Made by a program: the position numbers and the translations under genes. Under the pieces are notes generated by a model. That model saw only the letters and a list, made by a program, of their open reading frames with translations, was not told where the DNA came from and made no database searches. This document shows, one piece after another, positions 29,196-38,018 of a DNA stretch of 64,000 nt. The stretch is from Tetrapisispora phaffii CBS 4417 (lineage: Eukaryota; Ascomycota; Saccharomycetes; Saccharomycetales; Saccharomycetaceae). The DNA lies in contig NC_016526.1 in the NCBI RefSeq assembly GCF_000236905.1, positions 620,001 through 684,000 of the forward strand. The letters are read 5' to 3'. Position 1 is the stretch's first letter. Every line of letters begins with the position of its first letter.

Positions 29196-31031
29196 ATGCT
29201 GAGAGCAAGAAAATTGTCCAGAGGGCCTGCAGTAGCCATTTGCAACAAGGTCATCTACAATACAACAAAACTCACTATCTCAAGGCATCAATCAACTGCA
29301 GAGCCACCAATTGAGAAGGAGAAAAGGAATGTGCTAGTTCCCTGGTATGTGAGCATGGTCAACAGAGAGAAATTATTACAACAGCAGACTCCAGTGATGG
29401 ATCAGATAGTTGAATTTCCAGAACATTCACCTCACTCTTTAATTCGAATTACAAACTTTATCAAGAACAAATTAGGTATTACAGATATAAAGATATTCGA
29501 TTTGAAACAACAAAAACTTTCAGAGCCTCATGAACGTGAATTCACCACTGCAGTGGCAGAGATTTGTGATTACATGGTCATCGGTACTGGAAAATCGAGT
29601 AAGCATTGTAATAGCACTTTCATTGAATTGAATAAAGTTTTAAAATCTGAATATAATACGATTGCCTCTGTAGAAGGTAATATTAATGCAAATGATGAGA
29701 GAAAAAGGAAGAGAAGACTAGAGAAGAAAAATAACTATTCAAAAGCATTGGGTAATACATTACTGTCTTCTTCGAACAAAGAGTCATGGTATATGATTGA
29801 TTGTAATGTCGATAATATCTTCGTTAGTATTTTAACACCTAATAAGAGAACAATTATGAAGTTAGAAGAATTATATTTACCAGCTTCACACGAATCGCCG
29901 GTCAATGAAGATCTCAATGAAATTACAAATGAAAACCCCCTAGATACTCAGCCTGGCTCTATGATGGATGTTAATGACGGTAATAATGTTTTAGCTGGAT
30001 TAAAAAGATTGGCTCTTCAAAACAAAAGAAATTATTCCACGGTGAGTCAAGCGTGTGCTACTGAAAATAAAATAAAACATATTTTAAGGCAGGTCGATGA
30101 GAATAATCTTCGCACCATGTCCTCAGATCTTATAAAAATATTAAACATACCTCAAGATAATCAAATAATAATTTTAGAATTCATTAACAAAACTTTAGAG
30201 TCTATGATCAAAACTTCAAAGGATAACTTGAATATTGGCTCTTTAAAATTATTTTTTGATTACCATTGGCCAATAAGCATGGAACCAACTAAGTCTATCA
30301 AATATTGGGAGAAAAGACAATCGTTTCTCTATCTTTTAAACGAAATTGATCCAGTAAACTATGGTCCAAAACAATATTATTGTGATTATTTAGTGACAAA
30401 AGTAGTTTCAAATTCTGATATTACAACTTTTGATTTTGAATCATTCTTAAAATTGACAATTCGATCAATTGAACGTATTGAGGATCCGAAGTACTCTGAT
30501 CTCGTGAAATATAATCACTATTTGGTAAAATCACTTAAGTTAATTCGGAATTATTTGATCTTAGACAATGGAGAAACGATATCTTTATTATTAAACACCA
30601 TGATTATTAAGAATAAAAATAAAAATACAAATTTAAATGCATTATATGAGGTTATTGATTATTTGGTATCTATCTCTAGTGAACGTAAAGTTATGCTAGA
30701 TAAATCTATCGTGATCCCAATAATCAATACTTTAGCCGAGGTGAATTCTTGGTACTCTATTTGGAAAATATGGGATCAACTAGGATACATGTCGTCATAT
30801 AAAAATGACACAAGGCCATGGTATGATCTGATTAATTTGGTAATTAAGAAGGGGGATAAATCAGTACATGAGCACTTTATCAATAGCGATATGCTAATGT
30901 GGATAAAACGTAATGATGTCCTAGTTGACGATAAATTAGGCTCAGCTATCACTGAGCTGTTCCAACTTGTAAATAATGAAAACTTTGGTAATGCTGATTT
31001 GAAGAAGTACTTACTCTCACATAATGAATGA
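29196..31031 (+). CDS. ATP25: Mitochondrial ATP synthase assembly protein Atp25
   Basis: In S. cerevisiae Atp25 is cut into two parts: the C-terminal half stabilises the OLI1/ATP9 mRNA and the N-terminal half, a RsfS/Iojap-like domain, aids Atp9 ring assembly or mitoribosome function. The 611-aa product (S. cerevisiae 612) begins with a basic presequence, MLRARKLSRGPAVAICNK, for the matrix. The RsfS-like domain (about 65-220) shows TNFIKNKLGITDIKIFDL and CDYMVIGTGKSSKH. The C-terminal half is helical with WPISMEPTKSIKYWEKRQSF. Orthologue of YMR098C, here inserted between chromosome XI-type genes ABF1 and KTI12. Confidence 0.93.
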   Translation: MLRARKLSRGPAVAICNKVIYNTTKLTISRHQSTAEPPIEKEKRNVLVPWYVSMVNREKLLQQQTPVMDQIVEFPEHSPHSLIRITNFIKNKLGITDIKIFDLKQQKLSEPHEREFTTAVAEICDYMVIGTGKSSKHCNSTFIELNKVLKSEYNTIASVEGNINANDERKRKRRLEKKNNYSKALGNTLLSSSNKESWYMIDCNVDNIFVSILTPNKRTIMKLEELYLPASHESPVNEDLNEITNENPLDTQPGSMMDVNDGNNVLAGLKRLALQNKRNYSTVSQACATENKIKHILRQVDENNLRTMSSDLIKILNIPQDNQIIILEFINKTLESMIKTSKDNLNIGSLKLFFDYHWPISMEPTKSIKYWEKRQSFLYLLNEIDPVNYGPKQYYCDYLVTKVVSNSDITTFDFESFLKLTIRSIERIEDPKYSDLVKYNHYLVKSLKLIRNYLILDNGETISLLLNTMIIKNKNKNTNLNALYEVIDYLVSISSERKVMLDKSIVIPIINTLAEVNSWYSIWKIWDQLGYMSSYKNDTRPWYDLINLVIKKGDKSVHEHFINSDMLMWIKRNDVLVDDKLGSAITELFQLVNNENFGNADLKKYLLSHNE

Positions 31032-31155
31032 CCATCTATATATTAATATCTAAATATTTAATATCAATTATATTCTTGAAATTTAGATTACAAGTGCTCA
31101 CCTTTGAGAAACATTCGACTATGTTTAACATCTATAATACTAAATAATTTATCGT

Positions 31156-32082
31156 TTACTCATTCAAATGCTTAGTTAAATAATCAGCAAACAAATGAAC
31201 AATTCTATCTTTTTCCATATCTCTCACCTTATTTAAACTTATAAATTGCCTTTTCAATCTTTGTAATAATGGCAATGTAACACCAGAGACTGGCAAATCC
31301 ACATATACACATCCATCTTCGTTTATGTCTTTAACATCTTCGGAAACAATAATTCTAGGGCTATATTTCGAGCCAATTGATTGTGCTATTTTTACTTCGT
31401 TCATTATTGTTTTTACAACTCTAGTGGTTTCCATATCAAGCATTTGCATAAAGTTAGTCTGGGATGCAGGTTTTAACAAAGTAACAGAGTTTGGCTTCTG
31501 AAATGCACGACTTAATGGATCTCTATTATTTAAAGATTTGCTAGATGTAAAAATAGCGCTAGATATATCATTAAAATATTCTTTAGCTGTATCCTGGTTA
31601 GATAAAATAGCAAATAAAGGTGAATCCCAACGTGATAGACCATTTGGTTCTTCATAACGTTGGATTAATTGGGTTAACAAAGTTTCATCCCATGGATTTG
31701 GAGAGTTTGTATTCCATTCTAGTATAACATCTACTGGGCACATTGTCTGAATTAAACAGAAAGTTGAAGAGCTATTTTTAACTTCACAATGTAACTGATA
31801 ACGGAAACCTTTGATATAATTTAAAGAATCTACAATTACAATATTAGTTTTCGATAAATCTCTTTTAACCGCAGACATGATCTCAGATCTTAGCTTTCTT
31901 TCATCATGGGAGTTAGCGTAGTTTTCATGTTTGATACCTAAAGTTTCATCACTATGGTATACTATCTTATACTTACTTAAAGCAGGTTCATTTTTTATCT
32001 TCTCTTCTAATAATTCTATTAGTTCTTTTGCCTTTGTAGTTTTCCCACTACATGGGTATCCAGAAAATAAAATTAAAGGCAT
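31156..32082 (-). CDS. KTI12: Elongator-associated P-loop ATPase Kti12
   Basis: Kti12 binds Elongator and tRNA and is needed for wobble-uridine modification. The 308-aa protein (S. cerevisiae 313) starts MPLILFSGYPCSGKTTKAKEL with Walker A at residues 7-15, and keeps YHSDETLGIKHENYA, DERKLRSEIMSAVKRDLSKTNIVIVDSLNYIKGFRYQLHCEVK and the SRWDSPLF block. The ATG at 32082 was chosen because orthologues begin exactly here; the frame stays open eight codons upstream only to a GTG. Divergent from MTG1 with a PAC element between. Confidence 0.95.
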   Translation of the reverse strand: MPLILFSGYPCSGKTTKAKELIELLEEKIKNEPALSKYKIVYHSDETLGIKHENYANSHDERKLRSEIMSAVKRDLSKTNIVIVDSLNYIKGFRYQLHCEVKNSSSTFCLIQTMCPVDVILEWNTNSPNPWDETLLTQLIQRYEEPNGLSRWDSPLFAILSNQDTAKEYFNDISSAIFTSSKSLNNRDPLSRAFQKPNSVTLLKPASQTNFMQMLDMETTRVVKTIMNEVKIAQSIGSKYSPRIIVSEDVKDINEDGCVYVDLPVSGVTLPLLQRLKRQFISLNKVRDMEKDRIVHLFADYLTKHLNE

Positions 32083-32416
32083 AGGTAATATGTGTATTTC
32101 ATTCACCTATGGCGGTCCTTGTAATCAAATCTAAATAGCAAGATTACTTTAAAACTGAAATTATAGATCATATATTCATAATGTTTTATTTATATTCAAT
32201 ATTTCATCTCATCGCATATTTCAATAATTTCAAAATTTTAGAAAGCACTATTACAGTTAATATAGTGTCATTCCAATGTTATGGATAATAAAACTAAAAG
32301 GTTATTGATTTAAAATTAATAAGTTAATGGATATGATAGGTTCATAACCATTTGGATAGTCTATCATTGCATGGAGTGAAAAACCCAAAGTAACGCTTAA
32401 ATCCTGCCTCAGAGAT
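32083..32416. other. KTI12-MTG1 divergent promoter
   Basis: Short shared promoter containing an exact PAC element (32208-32215) followed by an RRPE-like TTTCAAAATTTT stretch. No other gene is seen. Confidence 0.55.
32208..32215 (-). promoter_or_regulatory. PAC element between KTI12 and MTG1
   Basis: CTCATCGC is the reverse complement of PAC GCGATGAG. An AAAATTTT stretch follows about 17 bp later. This arrangement is typical of growth-regulated translation and ribosome genes, fitting a tRNA-modification factor and a mitoribosome GTPase. Confidence 0.5.
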
Positions 32417-33595
32417 ATGAGGCAATACCTACCACTTTTTAAAAATGGATTCTTACCAAGATACTCTTTCCCTAATTACAATATTGTCACAACAGACTTT
32501 AAAGGTCATCAAATGAAGGCTATGACTAGATTCTTTAAAATACTACCTCAGTTGAACTTCATTTTAGAATTAAGAGATCTGCGAGCACCTTTATCCACTA
32601 GAAACCCTCTTTTTGATCAACTTTTACTTCAAGATAAAAGCAGAAAAGTGAAAAAACTTGTAGTTTATACAAAGAAGGACATGATGCTGTCTGGTAACAA
32701 TTCCAATGAAAACCAAGATATAATACAAAAATTACAGAACTGGCATGGGGCAATAAATGAAATGTTTATGGTGATAAATTGCAATGATAGACAAGATGTT
32801 TCTAATTTACTGAAAGTGATCAAATATCAAAAGGAATTATTCGAAGATCAAAATGACTTACTGCCGATGGGATATAAAGTTCTAGTTAGTGGGATGCCGA
32901 ATGTTGGAAAATCTACTTTGGTTAATGCACTTCGTGGCATATCAGGAGCTACAAATTCTCAGAAAAGAAAGAATAAAGTAGCCAGAACAGGAGGTCAAGC
33001 TGGTGTCACTAGATCAACAAGTGAGTTGATAAGAATTTCACCAGATTCTGAGTCATCTGCAATTTACTTGATTGATTCACCTGGAATCAGTCTGCCGGGT
33101 AGAATGACGAATTCCACGAATAAAATGCTACCACTATCACTATGTGGGTGTGTGAAAAGCAACCTTGTTGACCCTACAATTATCGCAGACTACCTGTTAT
33201 ATTTACTGAATCTACAAACTTCTAAAGCATTCGAAAGATATCCAGGTGAACTAGAGGATCCAAGCAACGACATAAATGAAGTTCTAACAAGACTTGATAA
33301 AAGTTCTTCAAGGAAAACTAGCAAAAAAACTAGATACAGCAGATTTATTATTGATGGCGAGCCAGATTATAATTCAATAGCTGCAATTTGGGTAAATAAA
33401 TGGAGACAACATCAAAAAGGTGATGTTGGTGTATTTTTTGATCCTGAAATTTTGTTAGATACAACTGAATTCAGTTACAAAGATTACACGAGAAGAGAAA
33501 CACAGAAAATTCAAGAATACTTTAATATTGGTGATAAAATGAAGAAGAAGCATGCCATGGCACCTACTATACGAAACGTCGATGATTTATTCTAA
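32417..33595 (+). CDS. MTG1: Mitochondrial ribosome-assembly GTPase Mtg1
   Basis: Peripheral inner-membrane GTPase needed for the large mitoribosomal subunit. The 392-aa protein has the circularly permuted order of the YlqF/RbgA family: the DFKGHQMKAM motif and LRDLRAPLSTRN first, then G4 TKKD at 85-88, G1 GMPNVGKST at 159-167, G2 around AGVTRSTSE and G3 DSPGIS. The N-terminus is basic and aromatic as for a mitochondrial presequence. Slightly longer than S. cerevisiae Mtg1 (367). Its stop lies 74 bp from the convergent SNZ1 stop. Confidence 0.94.
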   Translation: MRQYLPLFKNGFLPRYSFPNYNIVTTDFKGHQMKAMTRFFKILPQLNFILELRDLRAPLSTRNPLFDQLLLQDKSRKVKKLVVYTKKDMMLSGNNSNENQDIIQKLQNWHGAINEMFMVINCNDRQDVSNLLKVIKYQKELFEDQNDLLPMGYKVLVSGMPNVGKSTLVNALRGISGATNSQKRKNKVARTGGQAGVTRSTSELIRISPDSESSAIYLIDSPGISLPGRMTNSTNKMLPLSLCGCVKSNLVDPTIIADYLLYLLNLQTSKAFERYPGELEDPSNDINEVLTRLDKSSSRKTSKKTRYSRFIIDGEPDYNSIAAIWVNKWRQHQKGDVGVFFDPEILLDTTEFSYKDYTRRETQKIQEYFNIGDKMKKKHAMAPTIRNVDDLF

Positions 33596-33669
33596 TATGT
33601 TAATAACTAACCTGTAAGTAAGAAACAGTTACATAATTGTATATGAGAAATAAAGCTATAACTAATTTC

Positions 33670-34569
33670 TTACCAACCAATCTCAGATAATCTTTTGTTA
33701 TTGTCTGAAGAATGTCCTGGTTTTGTAGGGATAGATCCAATTGAGATACCGGGCATTAGATCGCCTAAGTCTTTAGATACTTCTAGCAATTTTTGTGGGT
33801 CATTATAATTTGTTGTAGCTTCTACAATGGCCTTTGCTAATTTTTCTGGATTCGATGATTTGAATATACCAGAGCCAACGAAAACACCATCGCAGCCTAA
33901 TTGCATCAGTAAAGCAGCATCTGCTGGAGTTGCAACACCACCAGCTGCAAAATTAACAACTGGTAAACATCTTTTAGAAGCTACTTCTTTCAACAAGTCT
34001 ACTGGGACTCTATATTCTGCCGCTCTAATCTCTAATTCAGAAGTTGATAAATCTTTCAAAGATTCTATTTCTCTTGTAATCTGGTTTATGTGTTTCACAG
34101 CTTCAGAAACATCACCAGTGCCTGCTTCACCTTTTGTTCTAATCATTGCAGCACCTTCGTTGATTCTTCTTAGAGCTTCCCCCAAATTCTTGGCACCACA
34201 AACAAATAAAGTCTTGAACTTTTTCTTGTCAATATGATGTGTCCAATCGGCTGGAGTTAACACTTCACTCTCATCAATGCAATCGACTTCTAACGTCTCC
34301 AATATCTGTGCCTCTACAAAATGACCGATTCTAACTTTCGCCATGACAGGAATTGTCACAGACTCCATAATTTCTTTAATCATTTTTGGATCAGACATTC
34401 TACAAACACTACCTGTTTTCCTCATATCGGCTGGGATTTTTTCCAATGCCATAACAGCACAAGCACCAGCTTTTTCAGCAATTATTGCTTGTTCTGGTGT
34501 TACCACATCCATAATGACACCACCTTTCAACATTTGGGCAAACCCACTTTTAATTTTGAAGTCAGACAT
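33670..34569 (-). CDS. SNZ1: Pyridoxal 5'-phosphate synthase subunit PdxS (Snz1)
   Basis: Forms vitamin B6 from ribose-5-phosphate, glyceraldehyde-3-phosphate and ammonia delivered by its partner Sno1. The 299-aa protein (S. cerevisiae 297) is a TIM barrel with GGVIMDV (Asp21), catalytic lysine Lys78 in [10 protein letters not shown], Lys146 in [10 protein letters not shown], the [23 protein letters not shown] phosphate site and [14 protein letters not shown]. The ATG at 34569 (MSDFKIKSG) was used; the open frame extends four codons upstream only to a TTG. It is paired divergently with SNO1 as in other yeasts, which share one promoter for co-expression. Confidence 0.97.
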   Translation of the reverse strand: MSDFKIKSGFAQMLKGGVIMDVVTPEQAIIAEKAGACAVMALEKIPADMRKTGSVCRMSDPKMIKEIMESVTIPVMAKVRIGHFVEAQILETLEVDCIDESEVLTPADWTHHIDKKKFKTLFVCGAKNLGEALRRINEGAAMIRTKGEAGTGDVSEAVKHINQITREIESLKDLSTSELEIRAAEYRVPVDLLKEVASKRCLPVVNFAAGGVATPADAALLMQLGCDGVFVGSGIFKSSNPEKLAKAIVEATTNYNDPQKLLEVSKDLGDLMPGISIGSIPTKPGHSSDNNKRLSEIGW

Positions 34570-35512
34570 AACAGTTTTCAAATGGATACTCTTTTGTGTT
34601 TAACTAGTACTATTAAAAGTAATAATATTACTATGTTAAAACTTAGTTCGTAAAATATACAGTCATATATATACACATGTCCGTGTGTATGAAAGAATAG
34701 ATGAACGAATGTCTGTGTATGGGAAATATCAGGCCCAGTAATACTGACCACTGTTTAAAACAGAGTCATTCCATTCACACAGCACGTTCATTATTATTCA
34801 ACATGGAAACCATCCTGAGCTACTGCAGCTAGTAGTAATCCTACGATTCGCTGAATAATAAAACCAGTTGGTAGACAATCAAGTTGCCATAATTTTGGAT
34901 AACCCTTCTGTGTCTTTCATTTCTTATTATGCCTGATATGTTATTCCGTCGCAATATGCAATTGTCCAATTTAGGGCATATGTCCCAAAAGGTCCATAAC
35001 TTTTTTCAACGATGAAACGAAGACGTCTCTGAAATATCCCCGTACAAATTCCGAAAGTTGTTATCTAACGTTGATTACTTAATGTCTTTGTCAGCACAAA
35101 AATATACCAAAAGAGACGTATGTCCCAAATAGGAAATGTTTTCGTTTTTGCTGCACAACCTATCTTGGATATCGTACTGCAACAGCCACCAATGAGTTAT
35201 TTCTCTCTGCATTGCATTGCAATACAACCGTCTGTCAATGATGAACATGTTTGTCACTCTTCAGTCCATCGATTGCTCCCACAGGAATCATAAATGTTAA
35301 CCGCTCGACAGTTCACCATTGGTGCACGGCTCAGGGAAAGTTTGTGACAGGCACTAAGCATATTTTATCAAGTCGTCATATCCATTCGTTTATATATATG
35401 TGTGTATGTGTATGTTTGTATGCTGAGGCAATGAAACTTCTTGGATGTCTATGTGTGTTGTATTTTAGTTCCATGACAACATAAGATATATTGACTTGTA
35501 TATACCGATTAA
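34570..35512. other. SNZ1-SNO1 shared divergent promoter
   Basis: Long regulatory region for the B6 pair. It holds a Gcn4-type site (34763-34768), an 11-bp direct repeat TATGTCCCAAA at 34979-34989 and 35119-35129 exactly 140 bp apart, and TA/TG-rich sequence near SNO1. No gene is seen. Confidence 0.55.
34763..34768 (-). promoter_or_regulatory. Gcn4-type site in SNZ1/SNO1 promoter
   Basis: GAGTCA, reverse complement TGACTC, about 195 bp before SNZ1. SNZ1 is amino-acid-starvation responsive in S. cerevisiae. Confidence 0.4.
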
Positions 35513-36187
35513 ATGAAGAATATAATTATTGGTGTGTTGGCATTACAAGGTGCCTATATAGAGCATGTTAATTTCTTAAATACTTGCATTGCTGATGGTG
35601 ACTATGGGATAAATGGCTTTGATATAACAGTTATTGAAGTTAGAACCTCTAAAGAACTCCAGAAATGCAATGCGCTGGTGATACCGGGAGGGGAATCGAC
35701 CTCGATGTCATTGATCGCAAGAAGAGTAGGGATATTTGATGATTTAATTGCCTTCGTACATGATAAGAATAAAGTAATATGGGGTACCTGTGCAGGATTG
35801 ATATTTCTTGCAAAAAAAATAGATAACGTTGATCACAATGCTGATATATTGGACACGCTGAAACTTGTTGATGTTAGTATATTAAGAAATGCATTTGGAA
35901 GACAATCTCAAAGTTTTATTAAATCTTGCGATTTCAGCTCATTCATTAATGATTGTGATGACTATGAGACTGTATTTATCAGAGCACCAGTGATTAACAA
36001 AATATTGGATCCTGGTACTGTAAAAATATTATATTCACTCGAATATGAAAAGGAATCCGGTGAGGTTGATAATCTAATAGTGGCAGCTAAACAAAATGAT
36101 AATGTATTGATCACTTCTTTCCATCCGGAATTGTCTGATGATTTTAGATTTCATAAATATTTCATAGAAGATTTTGTTCTCAAATAA
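35513..36187 (+). CDS. SNO1: Pyridoxal 5'-phosphate synthase glutaminase subunit PdxT (Sno1)
   Basis: Hydrolyses glutamine and channels ammonia to Snz1. The 224-aa protein has the same length as S. cerevisiae Sno1 and the class I amidotransferase triad: Cys93 in WGTCAGLIFLA and His204 and Glu206 in FHPELSDD. The PGGESTSM oxyanion motif lies at 58-65. The LQGAYIEHV start region binds the partner. Its stop lies only 16 bp from the convergent CTF13 stop. Confidence 0.97.
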   Translation: MKNIIIGVLALQGAYIEHVNFLNTCIADGDYGINGFDITVIEVRTSKELQKCNALVIPGGESTSMSLIARRVGIFDDLIAFVHDKNKVIWGTCAGLIFLAKKIDNVDHNADILDTLKLVDVSILRNAFGRQSQSFIKSCDFSSFINDCDDYETVFIRAPVINKILDPGTVKILYSLEYEKESGEVDNLIVAAKQNDNVLITSFHPELSDDFRFHKYFIEDFVLK

Positions 36188-36203
36188 TATAATACATAGT
36201 TTA

Positions 36204-37601
36204 TCAGATAATGTATACTTCTTCAATGTATCGATTTATGTTAAAAAGCTGGATTCTATTATTGTCATATAAATTTGATGGTACAATAATAAAATTGTTC
36301 ACAGTTTTATTAATACTTACCAGACTGATATAATTTAATTTATTTGTGCTGGATCTCCCAATCATCGATTTTACTATATCCTTGCAATTCTCTATGATTT
36401 CAGGTTTAAGGTAATGTTCATTTAATCTATATTCTTTCACTTGCTTCTTTCTATTTTGTTTTTTTATCCATATCTTTTTTTGTTCATGAGCAGATTCTGT
36501 AAACAATATAGGTACCAAACTTTCCTCAGCATTCCACCATTTTAATATTCGTATATTTTTCAATACTAGTTCCTTGCAACTATCGGGAAAATATATCAAA
36601 TTCATGTCCAGATATTGGATATTATTTAGCTCTAATCTATTTAAATTTTCCCATTTACCAAAATCTCCAATTCTGCTTTTAAAAGATAACTGCTTGACTC
36701 TATTGATTTGAATTTCTGTTATACGTTTACGAACCATATAACTAATAATTCGACCGGGGTTGTCTCTAACGCCCTGCAGGTTGACTAAAGTCTGATATAA
36801 TCTGTCAGTTGTAATAGTAAGTTTAGAAAGATTTTTCATATTTTCCATCCTTTGAATAATTGCAATAATATTTTTGTCATTAAGTTTATTTTTAAAACTG
36901 ATGTCAAGTGCGTCAGTATTTTCAGCTTCTGTATCAGTAACACTATCTTCATTATAATTTGGAAGGAAATCGCTTTCAGCATTCTCATCTTCATCTGAAT
37001 TGAAATGAATTTCGTTTATTTTAAGGTACATATCGTGTTTACCGAAATCATCCAACGTTTTTTCAAATACTGATCCCATTGAATTAAGATGATCTATATT
37101 TAGTCTTAAATAGTCAATTTTACTTTCAGTTTCAATTGCACTTGATCCCCTCACAATCCATTTATTATATTCTTTGAAGGTATACCATACCTGCAGGACG
37201 TAATGTTCATCAAAGTAAGCCAACCGCAGTTTACCATCTAATTGTATCCAATCTAAAGAACCGAGTACTTGTCCTCCATAAAAATGATTGATTCTCATGC
37301 AATCGAGCATAATTGAATCATATCTTAACCAAATCGCATGGTATAGCCACTTTTCAAATAAATTTGAGTGATTAAGCATTGCAAAAATAGGTTCAAATAT
37401 CTTGTAATAGGTTTGAATTCTGGTCTTTCTATTAGATTTAGCTTTTTTACTAACAGGAATAGTATTTTCAGTTCTAGTTTCTTGAATATTAATTGAAAAT
37501 TTATTAGAATCAAAGTTACTGTTCCCCAGCATTCCATTCAATTGCAGATATATGTTTTTTCTAATGTCTATAGGCAGGTCTAGGAACTTACAAACGTCCA
37601 T
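36204..37601 (-). CDS. CTF13: Inner kinetochore CBF3 subunit Ctf13
   Basis: F-box-type subunit of CBF3, which binds centromere element CDEIII in yeasts with point centromeres. The 465-aa protein (S. cerevisiae 478) starts with an F-box-like FLDLPIDIRKNIYLQLNG, then KWLYHAIWLRYDSIMLDCMRINH, LAYFDEHYVLQVWYTFKEYNKW, a leucine-rich-repeat-like middle, GVRDNPGRIISYMVRKRI, and the C-terminal NFIIVPSNLYDNNRI. Fast-evolving but matching Ctf13 over its length. Presence implies point centromeres. Divergent from SLD2. Confidence 0.93.
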   Translation of the reverse strand: MDVCKFLDLPIDIRKNIYLQLNGMLGNSNFDSNKFSINIQETRTENTIPVSKKAKSNRKTRIQTYYKIFEPIFAMLNHSNLFEKWLYHAIWLRYDSIMLDCMRINHFYGGQVLGSLDWIQLDGKLRLAYFDEHYVLQVWYTFKEYNKWIVRGSSAIETESKIDYLRLNIDHLNSMGSVFEKTLDDFGKHDMYLKINEIHFNSDEDENAESDFLPNYNEDSVTDTEAENTDALDISFKNKLNDKNIIAIIQRMENMKNLSKLTITTDRLYQTLVNLQGVRDNPGRIISYMVRKRITEIQINRVKQLSFKSRIGDFGKWENLNRLELNNIQYLDMNLIYFPDSCKELVLKNIRILKWWNAEESLVPILFTESAHEQKKIWIKKQNRKKQVKEYRLNEHYLKPEIIENCKDIVKSMIGRSSTNKLNYISLVSINKTVNNFIIVPSNLYDNNRIQLFNINRYIEEVYII

Positions 37602-37754
37602 TTCAGCAAGTATTCTATATTAGCGGATATGCTCCAAGATCTACAACGTTCATCGATATTAATATAGCTTTAGCACTAGAAATTCACTTGGTTGAGAATT
37701 CAAATTTAGTCACAGTATGAACTTATAACACTACCTTGATTTAAACCAAATAAT

Positions 37755-37770
37755 CTCATCTCATCTCATC
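37755..37770 (-). promoter_or_regulatory. Tandem GATGA repeats between CTF13 and SLD2
   Basis: CTCATCTCATCTCATC holds three tandem copies of the GATGA unit on the minus strand, with one more CTCATC shortly after. The same motif recurs in the RRN3 and UTP15 promoters in this window. Confidence 0.5.
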
Positions 37771-37810
37771 ACACCTCATCTCCTCCATTTTTGTCCAAGT
37801 TTTACGTGTT

Positions 37811-37816
37811 ACGCGT
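37811..37816. promoter_or_regulatory. MCB element (ACGCGT) upstream of SLD2
   Basis: Exact MCB 203 bp before the SLD2 start and 210 bp before CTF13. SLD2 is a replication-initiation gene, a sensible MBF target. Confidence 0.6.
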
Positions 37817-38018
37817 CCCATCAGTAAGACACCTTTTCAGCATTAATACATGTTATAAAATCTTTTACTTAAACTATAAAATATTCATGATGTTCTTTAA
37901 CTGAATAAGTATAAAAGGTTTTCAATATTCCTCTACGCTGTAATTGGTTTTTGGATTTACACAAATGTGTACTTTAGAATAGAATAACTCTAATCAATTA
38001 ACAGTTGATCGAGTGACG

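Larger units (their letters stand above)
37602..38018. other. CTF13-SLD2 divergent promoter
   Basis: Contains tandem CTCAT repeats (37755-37770, then 37775-37783) and an exact MCB (37811-37816). No gene is seen. Confidence 0.55.

Noticed and set aside
35035..35070. Possible centromere CDEIII around TTCCGAAA in the SNZ1-SNO1 promoter
   Set aside because: No AT-rich CDEII of about 80 bp or CDEI-like RTCACRTG lies at the proper distance.
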